A DNA stretch of 64,000 bases from an uncultured Subdoligranulum sp. (GTDB lineage Bacteria; Bacillota; Clostridia; Oscillospirales; Ruminococcaceae), in contig NZ_OZ007030.1 in NCBI RefSeq assembly GCF_963931595.1, positions 1,232,481 through 1,296,480 of the forward strand, given 5' to 3'. The number at the start of each line of letters is the position of its first letter. Position 1 is the first letter of the stretch. Below the pieces are notes generated by a model. That model saw only the letters and a list, made by a program, of their open reading frames with translations. It did not search any database and had not been told where the DNA came from. Below, in pieces: positions 1-8,830 of the stretch. The position numbers and the translations under genes were made by a program.

Positions 1-1278
1 GGCTGCAAGGTAAATCAGAACGAAACCGGTGCACTGGCACAACTGTTTGAAGAAAGCGGCTATACCGTTGTTCCCAATGAGGAGCCGGCGGATGTCTATG
101 TGGTCAACAGCTGTACCGTAACTAACTTCGGCGACCAGAAAAGCCGGAAATGGCTGCGGCGTGCCAAGCGGGAGAATCCCGGTGCCGTCACGGTGTTGAC
201 CGGCTGCTATCCGCAGGCCTTTCCCAAGGAAGCCGCCGCCATCGCGGAAGCTGACGTAGTCACGGGATCCGGCAACCGCCGTTCGATCCTGCAGGACGTG
301 CAAGCCGTACTCAGCGGCGAGCAGGAGCGTGTGGTGGATATTCGCCCGCACGTAAAAGGCGAACGTTTTGAAGAGCTTCCCATGGACAAATTTGCCGAGC
401 ATACCCGTGCGTTTGTCAAGGTGGAAGACGGCTGTAACCGGCGCTGCGCCTATTGTGTCATTCCCCGCGCCCGCGGCCCGGTGCGCAGCCGTGCGGAAGC
501 CAGCATTCTGGAAGAACTGCATCGCCTGACCGACGCCGGTTACAAGGAGATCGTCCTGACTGCCATCAGCCTGCCCAGTTACGGTACAGACAACGGCACC
601 AGCCTTGTGGAGCTTGTGGAGAAAGCCGCAGCGGTCCCGGGCGTGGAACGGTTGCGCCTGGGCAGCCTGGACCCCGATATGCTGCATGACGAGGATATAC
701 TGCGTCTTTCCCGGGTGAAAAAGCTCTGCCCCCAGTTCCATCTGAGCCTGCAAAGCGGTTGTGACAAAACGTTGCGGGCCATGCGGCGCCCCTATACCAC
801 AGCCCAGTTTGCCGAGATTGCCGATAAGCTCCGCCGCGCCTTCGGCCCGGAAAATGTCAGCTTCACCACCGACGTGATTGTAGGTTTCCCGGGAGAGACC
901 GAGGAGGATTTTGAGGCAAGCATGGCCTTTGTCACTGGGCAGCGCTTTCTGAAAGTCCACGTATTCCCCTATTCCCGCCGCGAGGGCACTCCCGCCTTTG
1001 ATTTTCCCGACCAGATTCCGGAGCACGAAAAAGAAGACCGCAGCCATCGTATGACCGCCGCTGTGGAAGCAGTCCGCGCCGAGGAGGCCACCCGGATGCA
1101 GGGCCGTATTGCCGAGGTGCTGCTGGAGACGCCGCTGTCCGCCACCCTGTTCACTGGCTACACCAAGCAGTACCTGCCGGTACTGGTCACAGCGCCCGGA
1201 TACCATACCGGGGATATTGTCAAAGTGACACTGGGCTCCTGGGATGGCAAGCGCAGCCGTGCGGAACTCACTCGATAA
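1..1278 (+). CDS. mtaB: tRNA (N6-threonylcarbamoyladenosine37-C2)-methylthiotransferase MtaB, 5' partial
   Basis: The reading frame is open from base 1, so the true start lies to the left of the window. It is a radical SAM methylthiotransferase that would convert t6A to ms2t6A at position 37 of tRNAs. The N-terminal UPF0004 domain is visible (GCKVNQNET, then VNSCTVTN and TGCYPQ, which carry its cluster cysteines). It is followed by the radical SAM signature CNRRCAYC and then a C-terminal TRAM-like segment. The motifs and spacing fit the MtaB branch rather than MiaB or RimO, but that assignment rests on resemblance only. The gene ends in TAA and is followed by a clear terminator. Confidence 0.9.
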   Translation, partial: GCKVNQNETGALAQLFEESGYTVVPNEEPADVYVVNSCTVTNFGDQKSRKWLRRAKRENPGAVTVLTGCYPQAFPKEAAAIAEADVVTGSGNRRSILQDVQAVLSGEQERVVDIRPHVKGERFEELPMDKFAEHTRAFVKVEDGCNRRCAYCVIPRARGPVRSRAEASILEELHRLTDAGYKEIVLTAISLPSYGTDNGTSLVELVEKAAAVPGVERLRLGSLDPDMLHDEDILRLSRVKKLCPQFHLSLQSGCDKTLRAMRRPYTTAQFAEIADKLRRAFGPENVSFTTDVIVGFPGETEEDFEASMAFVTGQRFLKVHVFPYSRREGTPAFDFPDQIPEHEKEDRSHRMTAAVEAVRAEEATRMQGRIAEVLLETPLSATLFTGYTKQYLPVLVTAPGYHTGDIVKVTLGSWDGKRSRAELTR

Positions 1279-1319
1279 CAGTCCGCCATTACCATATCAA
1301 ATAAAGATTCATCCGTATG

Positions 1320-1352
1320 CAGGGAAAATAATTTATATTTTCCCTGTTTTTT
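1320..1352 (+). terminator. Intrinsic terminator after mtaB
   Basis: A perfect 11-bp inverted repeat (1320-1330 and 1336-1346) encloses the loop ATTTA and is followed by a run of T residues. It lies 41 bases after the mtaB stop codon. Confidence 0.85.
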
Positions 1353-1365
1353 GTTGTCCGGGCCC

Positions 1366-1394
1366 TTGCCAAACGACCGCCTTTTTGGTAAAAT
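1366..1394 (+). promoter_or_regulatory. Sigma-A type promoter for the hydrogenase gene
   Basis: TTGCCA (1366-1371) and TAAAAT (1389-1394) are separated by 17 bp. They sit directly after the mtaB terminator and about 75 bp before the hydrogenase start codon. Confidence 0.6.
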
Positions 1395-1469
1395 TTTAAC
1401 AGGAGCGGTTGTCCCCGCCCCGCCACCATGATTGGGAGAAATCGGAGCAAACAAAAAGGAGCAATCACA

Positions 1470-2993
1470 ATGAGAGGTATTTACACCCCCGTCACGGATA
1501 TCCGTCGCAAGGTGTTCACCGAAGTCGCACGCATGGCGTACGAAGTCAATGAAATGTCCGACTACGCACATCTGCTGCGTGAACTGCCCTACAAGATCAT
1601 TCCCGGCGAGGAAGGCTCTCTGCGCAGCAGCATCTTCCTGGAGAGAGCGATCATCTCGGAGCGTATTCGTCTGGCCATGGGCCTTTCGCTGCGTCCCCTG
1701 GACGAAAGTGTTCCGGCCACGGAAGGTCTGGAGCACAGTGTCATCGCGGACAAGTACTATGAACCGCCGCTGATCAACGTCATCAAGTTCGCCTGCAACC
1801 GCTGCCCTGAAAAGATCATCAAGGTTACAGGCATGTGCCAGGGCTGTCTGGCTCATCCCTGCCAGGAGGTTTGCCCCAAGCACGCCATCAGCTTCCGCAA
1901 TGGCAAGAGCCATATTGACCAGAGCCTCTGTGTGAAGTGTGGCCGCTGTGTCAACAGCTGCCCGTACAGCGCGATCGTCAAAACCGAACGGCCCTGCGCC
2001 GCTGCCTGCGGCATGGGCGCCATCCATTCCGACCAGTACGGACGCGCGGACATCGACTACGACAAGTGTGTCTCCTGCGGCATGTGCCTGGTCAACTGCC
2101 CGTTCGGCGCCATTGTGGACAAGGGCCAGATCTTCCAGCTGGTTCAGTCCATCAAGCGCGGCGACAAGGTAGTCGCCATCGTGGCTCCCGCTTTTATCAA
2201 TCAGTTCCCCGGCATGACTCCCTCCAAACTGAAGGAAGGCATGCGGATGCTGGGCTTCTGTGACGTGGAAGAAGTTGCTATCGGCGCCGACCTGTGCACC
2301 ATCGATGAGGCCAACGACTTCATGGAAGAAGTCCCCTCCAAGCACCCCTTCATGGGCACTTCCTGCTGCCCGGCCTGGAGTGTTATGGCCAAGAAGCTCT
2401 TCCCTGAGTATGCCGATTGCATCAGCATGACGATGACCCCCATGGTGCTGACCGCCCGTCTGATCAAGAAAGAACACCCGGATGTGCGCATCTGCTTCGT
2501 CGGTCCCTGCTCCGCCAAAAAGCTGGAAGCCAGCCGCCGGTCGGTGCGCAGTGAGGTGGACTTTGTCCTGACCTTCGAAGAGTTGATGGGTCTGTTTGAG
2601 GCCAAGGAGGTCAACTTCGATTTCCTGCCCGATAACCCGGAGGATTCTTTCCAGAGCGCCAGTGCCGACGGTCGTGGCTTCGCTGCATCGGGTGGCGTTG
2701 CCCAGGCCGTGGTCAACGCCATCAAGAAGATGGATCCTGACCGCGAGGTAAAGGTAGTCAGTGCACAGGGTCTGGCAGACTGCCGCAAGATGATGATGAT
2801 GGCGAAAGCCGGCAAGTACAACGGCTATCTGCTGGAAGGCATGGCCTGCCCGGGCGGCTGCATTGCCGGTGCCGGTACGTTGGCCGATCCTGCCAAGAGT
2901 GCGGCGATGCTGAACAAGTACAAGAACGAAGCAAAGATGAAGAACTCCACGGAGACTCCGTACAAGGACTCCATCAGCCTGCTCAAGTATTGA
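1470..2993 (+). CDS. Monomeric [FeFe] hydrogenase (group B-like)
   Basis: This 507-aa protein should carry a [FeFe] H-cluster and exchange electrons between ferredoxin and protons in the cytoplasm. Residues 109-135 hold a cysteine cluster typical of group B enzymes (CNRCP, then CQGC). Two 4Fe-4S ferredoxin motifs follow at about 154-164 and 200-210. The H-cluster motifs are all present: TSCCPAW at 297-303, FVGPCSAKK around 343-351 and EGMACPGGC at 456-464. The start is the ATG preceded by AAAAAGGAGC; an upstream in-frame ATG at 1428 lacks such a site. It has its own promoter and terminator and no partner subunits nearby, so it acts as a single-subunit enzyme. The maturases HydE, HydF and HydG are not in the window. 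Confidence 0.88.
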   Translation: MRGIYTPVTDIRRKVFTEVARMAYEVNEMSDYAHLLRELPYKIIPGEEGSLRSSIFLERAIISERIRLAMGLSLRPLDESVPATEGLEHSVIADKYYEPPLINVIKFACNRCPEKIIKVTGMCQGCLAHPCQEVCPKHAISFRNGKSHIDQSLCVKCGRCVNSCPYSAIVKTERPCAAACGMGAIHSDQYGRADIDYDKCVSCGMCLVNCPFGAIVDKGQIFQLVQSIKRGDKVVAIVAPAFINQFPGMTPSKLKEGMRMLGFCDVEEVAIGADLCTIDEANDFMEEVPSKHPFMGTSCCPAWSVMAKKLFPEYADCISMTMTPMVLTARLIKKEHPDVRICFVGPCSAKKLEASRRSVRSEVDFVLTFEELMGLFEAKEVNFDFLPDNPEDSFQSASADGRGFAASGGVAQAVVNAIKKMDPDREVKVVSAQGLADCRKMMMMAKAGKYNGYLLEGMACPGGCIAGAGTLADPAKSAAMLNKYKNEAKMKNSTETPYKDSISLLKY

Positions 2994-3004
2994 TTGCGTA
3001 ACAA

Positions 3005-3040
3005 AAGAAGTCCTGCGCGTAAAGCGCAGGACTTCTTTTT
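3005..3040. terminator. Terminator shared by the hydrogenase gene and rlmH
   Basis: A 13-bp perfect inverted repeat (3005-3017 and 3025-3037) is followed by a T run on the plus strand. It lies between two convergent genes and abuts the rlmH stop codon; the plus direction looks stronger. Confidence 0.8.
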
Positions 3041-3525
3041 TATTTATGATATTTCATACCCGCGTTGATGGTGCAGGCACGATACAGCTGCTCAGTCATC
3101 ACAAGGCGCGCCAGCTGATGCGGCAGCGTGATGCGTCCCAAGCTGATTCTTGCCTGTGCAGCCCGCTTAACGCGCTCATCCAAGCCGTGTGAGGAGCCTA
3201 TCACAAAGGCCACATCGCCTGCACCGCTGCCCGCACGCTGCGCCAAAAGTTCCGCCAGTTCCTCACTGGAGATCTGTTTGCCTTCCACGCAAAGCGCTAC
3301 CAGGTAGGCGCCTTTGCGGACCGCATGCAAAATGGCCTCGCCCTCTTTCTCCAAGGCCTTGGCAATCTGCTTTTCGCTCGCATTTTTGTCCGCGATGGTT
3401 ACTTCCGGGAGTTCTACAATGCGGAAATTGCAAAAGCCTCCCAGCCGTTTCTGATAGTCTGCCACCCCGGCCGCGAAATAGCTGGCATTGAGTTTTCCGA
3501 TGCAAATCAAATCTATATTCTGCAT
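3040..3525 (-). CDS. rlmH: 23S rRNA (pseudouridine1915-N3)-methyltransferase RlmH
   Basis: This 161-aa SPOUT-class enzyme methylates pseudouridine 1915 in helix 69 of 23S rRNA in assembled ribosomes. The SAM-binding knot is seen in FVIGSSHGL and in the C-terminal LPHQLARLVMTEQLYRA, ending in the conserved YHK. Its length equals the usual family size. An A/G-rich Shine-Dalgarno (GGGGGCAGAGT) precedes the ATG. It follows walJ by 15 bp in the same direction, so the two are probably co-transcribed. Confidence 0.95.
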   Translation of the reverse strand: MQNIDLICIGKLNASYFAAGVADYQKRLGGFCNFRIVELPEVTIADKNASEKQIAKALEKEGEAILHAVRKGAYLVALCVEGKQISSEELAELLAQRAGSGAGDVAFVIGSSHGLDERVKRAAQARISLGRITLPHQLARLVMTEQLYRACTINAGMKYHK

Positions 3526-3540
3526 ACTCTGCCCCCTGCC

Positions 3541-4332
3541 TTAGAACTCCAGGAAAGGACTGATGTCATTGCGCGTCTGTGCCTGCACAACCACGTCACG
3601 TCCAGGCTGAATACCGGCTGCAAGCAGCACGTTATACACGGTGGTCAGCGCCAGTTCCGGAGAGTTGTTGGTCTGGCTCAGATGGCAAAGGGCAAATTTC
3701 TTGCAGCCTTCCTGGATCAGGTCCAGAATCGCCGCCGCGCACGCTTTGTTATCCAGATGCCCGCGGTCGCTGGCAATACGTTTTTTCAGATAGTAGGGAT
3801 AGGGCCCGCCATGAAGGCTGAAGGCGTCATAATTGGCTTCCAGCGCCACAAGGTCACACCCCATAAGGTTATCCTCCACCACCGGTGTAAGAACGCCCAG
3901 GTCTGTGGCGATAGCCATACGATGCTGGTCAGGTGTCACAATCCTATACCCGCAGCAGGGCACGTCATGACTGGTGGGAAAAGCTGTCACACGGAACGGT
4001 CCCACATCCATGGTCTGACCGCCGTCCACAGTATTGCACTCCACCGCCGGCGGCAAAGTGCCCCGTGATTCCAGGACATCCAATGTGTCTGCGCGCGCGT
4101 ACACGGGCACAGGATATTTTTTGAGAAAGGTGTCCAGCCCGGCAACATGATCGGAGTGTTCATGCGTAATCAGAATACCGGCGCAGTCTCCGATGGTCAG
4201 GTCCAGTTTGCGCAAGGCAGACAGAGTGGTCCGGCAGCTCTTGCCCATATCCACCAGAAGATACGTACGGTCCTGCAGGATTAGGCCACAATTGCCGGAA
4301 GATCCTGAATACAGAGTGGTAAATAAAGCCAT
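3541..4332 (-). CDS. walJ: MBL-fold metallo-hydrolase of the WalJ/YycJ/VicX family
   Basis: This 263-aa cytoplasmic metallo-beta-lactamase-fold hydrolase has the N-terminal signature LYSGSSGNC and the metal-binding motif THEHSDH. Family members in other Firmicutes sit in the walRK operon and have been linked to cell-division timing or DNA repair, but the substrate is not settled. No walRK genes are seen here. The start chosen (ATG at 4332) has AAAAAGGAAAA upstream; a longer in-frame extension would run back through the murA terminator. Transcription must come from readthrough of that terminator or from a very close promoter. Confidence 0.82.
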   Translation of the reverse strand: MALFTTLYSGSSGNCGLILQDRTYLLVDMGKSCRTTLSALRKLDLTIGDCAGILITHEHSDHVAGLDTFLKKYPVPVYARADTLDVLESRGTLPPAVECNTVDGGQTMDVGPFRVTAFPTSHDVPCCGYRIVTPDQHRMAIATDLGVLTPVVEDNLMGCDLVALEANYDAFSLHGGPYPYYLKKRIASDRGHLDNKACAAAILDLIQEGCKKFALCHLSQTNNSPELALTTVYNVLLAAGIQPGRDVVVQAQTRNDISPFLEF

Positions 4333-4363
4333 AGAAGTATTTTCCTTTTTACTATACGGCCAT

Positions 4364-4392
4364 AAAAAGTGGGCCGCCGTCGGGCGGCCCAC
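4364..4392 (-). terminator. Intrinsic terminator after murA
   Basis: A 10-bp GC-rich inverted repeat (4369-4378 and 4383-4392) is followed on the minus strand by TTTTTA. It separates murA from walJ although both run in the same direction. Confidence 0.85.
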
Positions 4393-4401
4393 TGGCCTTG
4401 A

Positions 4402-5685
4402 TCAGATAGCGCGGGTAATGGCATTCGCCGGAATCTCCACACGGCGGATATCCGCTCCCAGGAGTTGCAGCTTCTCCACGATGTTTTCATAACCGCGTTC
4501 AATATGGATTGTCTCGTCGATCTCGCTCACGCCTTTGGCAGCCAAAGCAGCCACCACCATCGCGGCACCGGCACGGAGGTCGGTTGCCCGCAGCGGTGCA
4601 GGACGCAGTTCTTTCACACCTTCAATGACGGCGACCTGTCCATCCACCTGAATGTTGGCCCCCATGTGAATCAGTTCATCCACATAGCGGAACCGATTTT
4701 CCCAGATCCCTTCTGTAACAATGGAAGTACCTTCCGCCAACGTAAGCAGCGCTGTCATCAGCGGCTGCATATCGGTGGGAAAACCGGGATGCGGCATCGT
4801 CTTGACCTTCAGCGGTTTCAGCGTACCGGTGCGGGTGATCCGCAGAGCGTCATCATACTCCTGGATGGAACAACCCGCCGCCCGCAATTTGGCGGTGATG
4901 GGTTCCAGATGCTTGGGGATAATATTGTGCAGCATCACATCACCTTTGGTGATTGCTGCGGCGACCATGTAACTGCCAGCCTCAATCTGGTCGGGAATGA
5001 TGGCATAATTGCAGCCATGCAAACTTTTGACACCATGGATTTTGATCACATCGGTGCCGGCGCCATGCACATCAGCCCCCATCATATTAAGGAAATTGGC
5101 TAGGTCCACAATATGCGGCTCGCGCGCCACATTTTCGAGGATGGTCGTGCCTTCTGCCAGCACAGCGGCCAGCATGGCATTCATCGTGGCGCCCACCGAA
5201 ACCGTATCAAAGAAAACATGGGCGCCCACCAGTTTGTCAGCCTTGACGTGAATCTGACCGTATTCCACCGAATCATCCGCACCGAAAGCGGTGAACGCTT
5301 TCAGATGCTGATCGATGGGGCGCGGCCCCAGATTACAGCCGCCCGGCATGGCGACCTGACCGGTCCCGAAACGGCCCAGCAAAGCCCCAAGGAAATAATA
5401 GCTGGCACGCATCTGTCGGGACAGTTCGTTGGACACTTCAGTGCAGTCGATATGGGTGGTATCGATTTCATAGGTACTGCGACTGACCATACGGATGCTG
5501 GCTCCCAACTCACTGAGAATCTGGAGCGAAGCCATCACATCGCTGATACAGGGCAAATTTTCAATCAAGCATTTATCTGCAGCCAAAATCGTGGCAGGCA
5601 AAATGGCCACCGCAGCGTTTTTGGCACCGCCGATGTTCACATCACCATGCAGCGGGTTTCCCCCGCGGATCACAAATTTTTCCAA
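4402..5685 (-). CDS. murA: UDP-N-acetylglucosamine 1-carboxyvinyltransferase MurA
   Basis: This 427-aa cytoplasmic enzyme makes the first committed step of peptidoglycan synthesis, transferring enolpyruvate from PEP to UDP-GlcNAc. The substrate-binding KNAA motif lies at 22-25, and the fosfomycin-target cysteine is kept (Cys117 in MPGGCNLGPRP). The enzyme would therefore be expected to have the drug-binding cysteine. The start codon is TTG, supported by AAAGGAG eight bases upstream and by the family start MEKFVIRGG. Its own promoter lies about 75 bp upstream and a strong terminator follows. Many Firmicutes carry two murA copies; whether this is the only one cannot be seen here. Confidence 0.96.
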   Translation of the reverse strand: MEKFVIRGGNPLHGDVNIGGAKNAAVAILPATILAADKCLIENLPCISDVMASLQILSELGASIRMVSRSTYEIDTTHIDCTEVSNELSRQMRASYYFLGALLGRFGTGQVAMPGGCNLGPRPIDQHLKAFTAFGADDSVEYGQIHVKADKLVGAHVFFDTVSVGATMNAMLAAVLAEGTTILENVAREPHIVDLANFLNMMGADVHGAGTDVIKIHGVKSLHGCNYAIIPDQIEAGSYMVAAAITKGDVMLHNIIPKHLEPITAKLRAAGCSIQEYDDALRITRTGTLKPLKVKTMPHPGFPTDMQPLMTALLTLAEGTSIVTEGIWENRFRYVDELIHMGANIQVDGQVAVIEGVKELRPAPLRATDLRAGAAMVVAALAAKGVSEIDETIHIERGYENIVEKLQLLGADIRRVEIPANAITRAI

Positions 5686-5757
5686 ATGTAGCTCTCCTTT
5701 GTGCGATACACCGACAGGACAATATATCCGTCAGCATACCTTTGCACACTTTGCTTT

Positions 5758-5786
5758 ATTATACACCATCGCACGCTATTTGAAAA
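5758..5786 (-). promoter_or_regulatory. Sigma-A type promoter for murA
   Basis: On the minus strand TTTTCA and TATAAT are separated by 17 bp (-10 at 5758-5763, -35 at 5781-5786). The gap from 5686 to 5865 holds nothing else that I can identify. Confidence 0.55.
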
Positions 5787-5865
5787 GCGTTCCTCATTAT
5801 GAATGCAAAAACTTTGTGAAAAATAGCCAGCATTCTACGGTGTACAGCCACTTTTTTAAGCGGGC

Positions 5866-7716
5866 TTACATATTGGGGAACAGGGTCTGGGCACTGAACA
5901 GGCTGCCGTTATAAAACATTTCAAAGTGGCAATGGTTACCGGTCGAGTTGCCGGTGGAACCCACTTCGCCGATCTTATCGCCCTGTGCGACTGCCTGGCC
6001 CTGGGTAACCGAAATGGCAGACATGTGTCCGTACAGTGTCTTATAGCCGTTGCCATGGTCAATTTCCACGTAGTTGCCGTAGGAATAATGCCAGCCTGCC
6101 GCCACGACCGTGCCGGAATCCGACGCAATAATTGTGGTTCCGTAGGCGGCACAGATATCCGCGCCACGGTGTCCGCTGCTCATCCAGCGGCTCACGTAGG
6201 TGTAATTGGGCACCGGCCAGATAAAGCTGCCCGAGCCGATCTGGGCGACCATACCGCTCTTCAGCCGTGTGCCGGTCACGGTGATTTCCGGGACCGCCGC
6301 CTTGGTTACCGTATAGGAAATTGCCTGCCGATCCGTGACAACGCCATCAATCATGGTGACTTCGTAGGTGACATCCTCCGAACCGTCCTCGCCATCCTGA
6401 AGCGTTACAACCTTGCCGAAATCATACTCCGAAGAATCCGAATTCTGCGTCTCAAAGGGAATGGCCACCGTTTCCGTTTCCCGGCGTACCACTTTGACTT
6501 TGAGCAATTCCGCCGAAGCCGCGCCGGTAATAAGTTCGGTACCGGCATCCACTTCCTGATCCAGCGACAGCAGCTGGGGGTTCATCTGCGCCAGAGAATC
6601 AAAAGAAACACCGGTGGCATCCACAATGCTCTGCACCGTATCGCCGTCCACCGCCGTATAGGTCTTGATTCCGGACCCGGCGTTCAGTTCGTTGATGATA
6701 TCCGAATAAGAACTGATGGACTCATTCAGATACACGCCATCCATCAAGCGGATCTCATGGGCAAAGGCCGTATACACAGAGGAATCGGTGGGATCCTCAT
6801 ACGGCTCCTTGATGCTTTCCAGGTAAGCCCGAAGATGATCGCCCTCGGTGGTAACAAACCGCAGTTCGCCATCAATGTACACAGCGGTGGCATCGATAAT
6901 CTCATCGCTGGCTGTGCGCAGAATGGCGTTGGCGATTTCGCTCTCGGTCATCGTCTGGCCGGAAATAGCCAGTGTATAGGTCGGTGACACATCCCACTGG
7001 GTATCCGGCACATTTGCGCCACTCTCCACAAGCATACTCTTGGCGGTGTTGATACGGGACTGAACATCGTCGCGGGCATTTTCAAAGACCTGTTCGTTTG
7101 CCACATAGCCTACGCTCTCACCGTTCACCTGAACGTTCAGTACAAACCGCAGGTTGAGCCCGTTGCGGACAACCACAACCAGTGCGGCAGCTGCCAGCGC
7201 CGGCAGGAAGTAAGTGATCGCGTTCCAGACGATGGGGTAGTATTTCTTCACACCACGCCGGAAATACTGCATCTTGGCCGCGCGGATCTGCCCGGCATCC
7301 TCTTCCTCCAGCTGATTCGGAAGTTCACGGATGTGGCGAAGGCCGGAAGCCATCCTTGTGAAGGGGCTGGTCAGGTCCTCCACAAAGGTGAGGATTCCCA
7401 GCACAAACGGTCGCACGATCAGCAGCAACAGGTTCCCGATGGTTGCCGCGATAGCCCCCACAATACCGCGCAGCTTCCGCCAGGCACAGACGCCTGCATA
7501 CTCGGCCCAAAAACCGACCATGTACAAGAAATCGCCGACGATATACGCATAAGGAATTTTTTCAAATATGCCCGACATATGGCGGCGACGCTTGTCCCTC
7601 TTTTTTTTGCGGTGCATGGAACGCACCGTCCGCTTGCAGCGCCAGTCGTCCAGACGCTGCGACAGACCGCTTTTCTTTTTCTGATTGGGTTGTTTATCAG
7701 TCTGGGTGGAATTCAA
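5866..7716 (-). CDS. Membrane-anchored M23 peptidoglycan endopeptidase with LysM and G5 domains
   Basis: This 616-aa protein begins with a very basic cytoplasmic tail (about residues 12-47). Hydrophobic stretches follow near 54-112, and a clear membrane segment lies near 165-190. The extracytoplasmic part holds a spacer region, a LysM-like domain (about 352-395), a G5 domain (about 412-490) and a C-terminal M23 domain (about 509-605). The zinc ligands of M23 are intact (GHRGAD and GNHCHFE), so it should cut peptide cross-links in the wall. The start is TTG with GGAG ten bases upstream; later ATG codons at residues 34 and 47 lack such a site. It is probably transcribed alone or with the upstream pseudouridine synthase gene. 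Confidence 0.85.
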   Translation of the reverse strand: MNSTQTDKQPNQKKKSGLSQRLDDWRCKRTVRSMHRKKKRDKRRRHMSGIFEKIPYAYIVGDFLYMVGFWAEYAGVCAWRKLRGIVGAIAATIGNLLLLIVRPFVLGILTFVEDLTSPFTRMASGLRHIRELPNQLEEEDAGQIRAAKMQYFRRGVKKYYPIVWNAITYFLPALAAAALVVVVRNGLNLRFVLNVQVNGESVGYVANEQVFENARDDVQSRINTAKSMLVESGANVPDTQWDVSPTYTLAISGQTMTESEIANAILRTASDEIIDATAVYIDGELRFVTTEGDHLRAYLESIKEPYEDPTDSSVYTAFAHEIRLMDGVYLNESISSYSDIINELNAGSGIKTYTAVDGDTVQSIVDATGVSFDSLAQMNPQLLSLDQEVDAGTELITGAASAELLKVKVVRRETETVAIPFETQNSDSSEYDFGKVVTLQDGEDGSEDVTYEVTMIDGVVTDRQAISYTVTKAAVPEITVTGTRLKSGMVAQIGSGSFIWPVPNYTYVSRWMSSGHRGADICAAYGTTIIASDSGTVVAAGWHYSYGNYVEIDHGNGYKTLYGHMSAISVTQGQAVAQGDKIGEVGSTGNSTGNHCHFEMFYNGSLFSAQTLFPNM

Positions 7717-7783
7717 TGTACGGGGTCTCCTTTCCGCGTCAGAACGTGGTCAAGACTAGGCGATTGCGTCCGGATCGATAAGT

Positions 7784-8683
7784 TCAGAACTGCTCCAGCG
7801 ACCATCCGTCAAGCAGATGTTCAGCCTGCGCCAACGCTTCCATATCCGATGGCATCGGGCAGGATACCCGAATCGTCTCCCGGGTGACCGGATGAACGAA
7901 ATGCATCACACCGCAGTGCAGGGCATGCCGCCCGATCCGCTGCGCAGTCCCGCCGTAGAGGGTATCCCCCGCCAGCGGATGACCAATGTACGCCATGTGC
8001 ACGCGGATCTGATGCGTCCTTCCTGTGCAGGGCCTGCACGCCACCAGGCTATAATCGGAACTTGCGGCCAGTACCGTGTACTCTGTCAGGCTGTACTTGC
8101 CGTCGGACGTTACACAGCGGCCGATAATGGAATCGCCTCGTCTGCCTATAGGTGCCTCCACCCGCCCCGGTCCCAGCGGCAGGGACCCTTGCACGATTGC
8201 CAGATAACATTTGGACACCTGCCCTGCCAGAAGCGGAGCAGCAAAAGCATTCTGTGCGCACAGCACAAGGCCGCTGGTATTTTTATCGATCCGGTTGACG
8301 GGACGGAACACACCACTTTTTCCCTGGCTCTTCAGATAATATATCCAGCCATTGGCCAGAGTATGGTCCGGATAATTCAAGGTGGGATGGACTGCCAGAC
8401 CGGCAGGCTTGTTCAGCACCGCGGCAAATTCATCCTCAAATACAATGGATAAAGGAATCGGCTGTGGCGTCACGCTGGTAGCAGGTTCCGGCGGCAAAGC
8501 AAAGGTGATCCATTGACCGGCATGAACGATCTGATCGGTATGTATCGACCGTCCATCGGCAAAAAAGCCCTGCCCCACGTGCTTGACTGACTTGATCAGC
8601 CCGGCGGTCACGCCGCAGGTACGCAAGAAAATTCCCAGGCGCATGCCTTCGGACTCAGGTGGCACGACATAACGCAGTTCCAT
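7784..8683 (-). CDS. RluA-family pseudouridine synthase
   Basis: This 299-aa enzyme would isomerise uridine to pseudouridine in rRNA or tRNA. It has a short N-terminal S4-like region and the catalytic motif NRIDKNTSGLVL. The latter contains the essential aspartate but has Asn-Arg-Ile in place of the common His-Arg-Leu. The downstream motif GRTHQIRVH is present. The ATG at 8683 follows AAAAGGAGG; the longer frame upstream would run through the promoter. The exact target cannot be read from sequence; Firmicutes have several paralogues (RluD/YlyB/YjbO types). Confidence 0.85.
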   Translation of the reverse strand: MELRYVVPPESEGMRLGIFLRTCGVTAGLIKSVKHVGQGFFADGRSIHTDQIVHAGQWITFALPPEPATSVTPQPIPLSIVFEDEFAAVLNKPAGLAVHPTLNYPDHTLANGWIYYLKSQGKSGVFRPVNRIDKNTSGLVLCAQNAFAAPLLAGQVSKCYLAIVQGSLPLGPGRVEAPIGRRGDSIIGRCVTSDGKYSLTEYTVLAASSDYSLVACRPCTGRTHQIRVHMAYIGHPLAGDTLYGGTAQRIGRHALHCGVMHFVHPVTRETIRVSCPMPSDMEALAQAEHLLDGWSLEQF

Positions 8684-8720
8684 TATCCCGTGCGTCCTCC
8701 TTTTGTACCCATATAGGGTC

Positions 8721-8749
8721 ATTATAGCACAAAGGCTTCGGTGATGCAA
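8721..8749 (-). promoter_or_regulatory. Sigma-A type promoter for the RluA-family gene
   Basis: Minus-strand TTGCAT (8744-8749) and TATAAT (8721-8726) are separated by 17 bp, just after the rnpB terminator and about 40 bp before the start codon. Confidence 0.7.
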
Positions 8750-8777
8750 ACCCAATGTTTGGGCATCCAGAAACAAC

Positions 8778-8817
8778 AAAAAGCGGCACACCCGCGCCGT
8801 AACGCTGCGGGTATGCC
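8778..8817 (-). terminator. Terminator of the RNase P RNA transcript
   Basis: An 11-bp GC-rich stem with one G-T pair (8785-8795 and 8807-8817) is followed on the minus strand by GCTTTTTG. It lies just downstream of rnpB. Confidence 0.8.
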
Positions 8818-8830
8818 GGAACGTTCAATA

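Noticed and set aside
1158..2477. Minus-strand frame of 439 aa opposite mtaB and the hydrogenase gene
   Set aside because: It is a mirror frame of the hydrogenase coding sequence and crosses a terminator.
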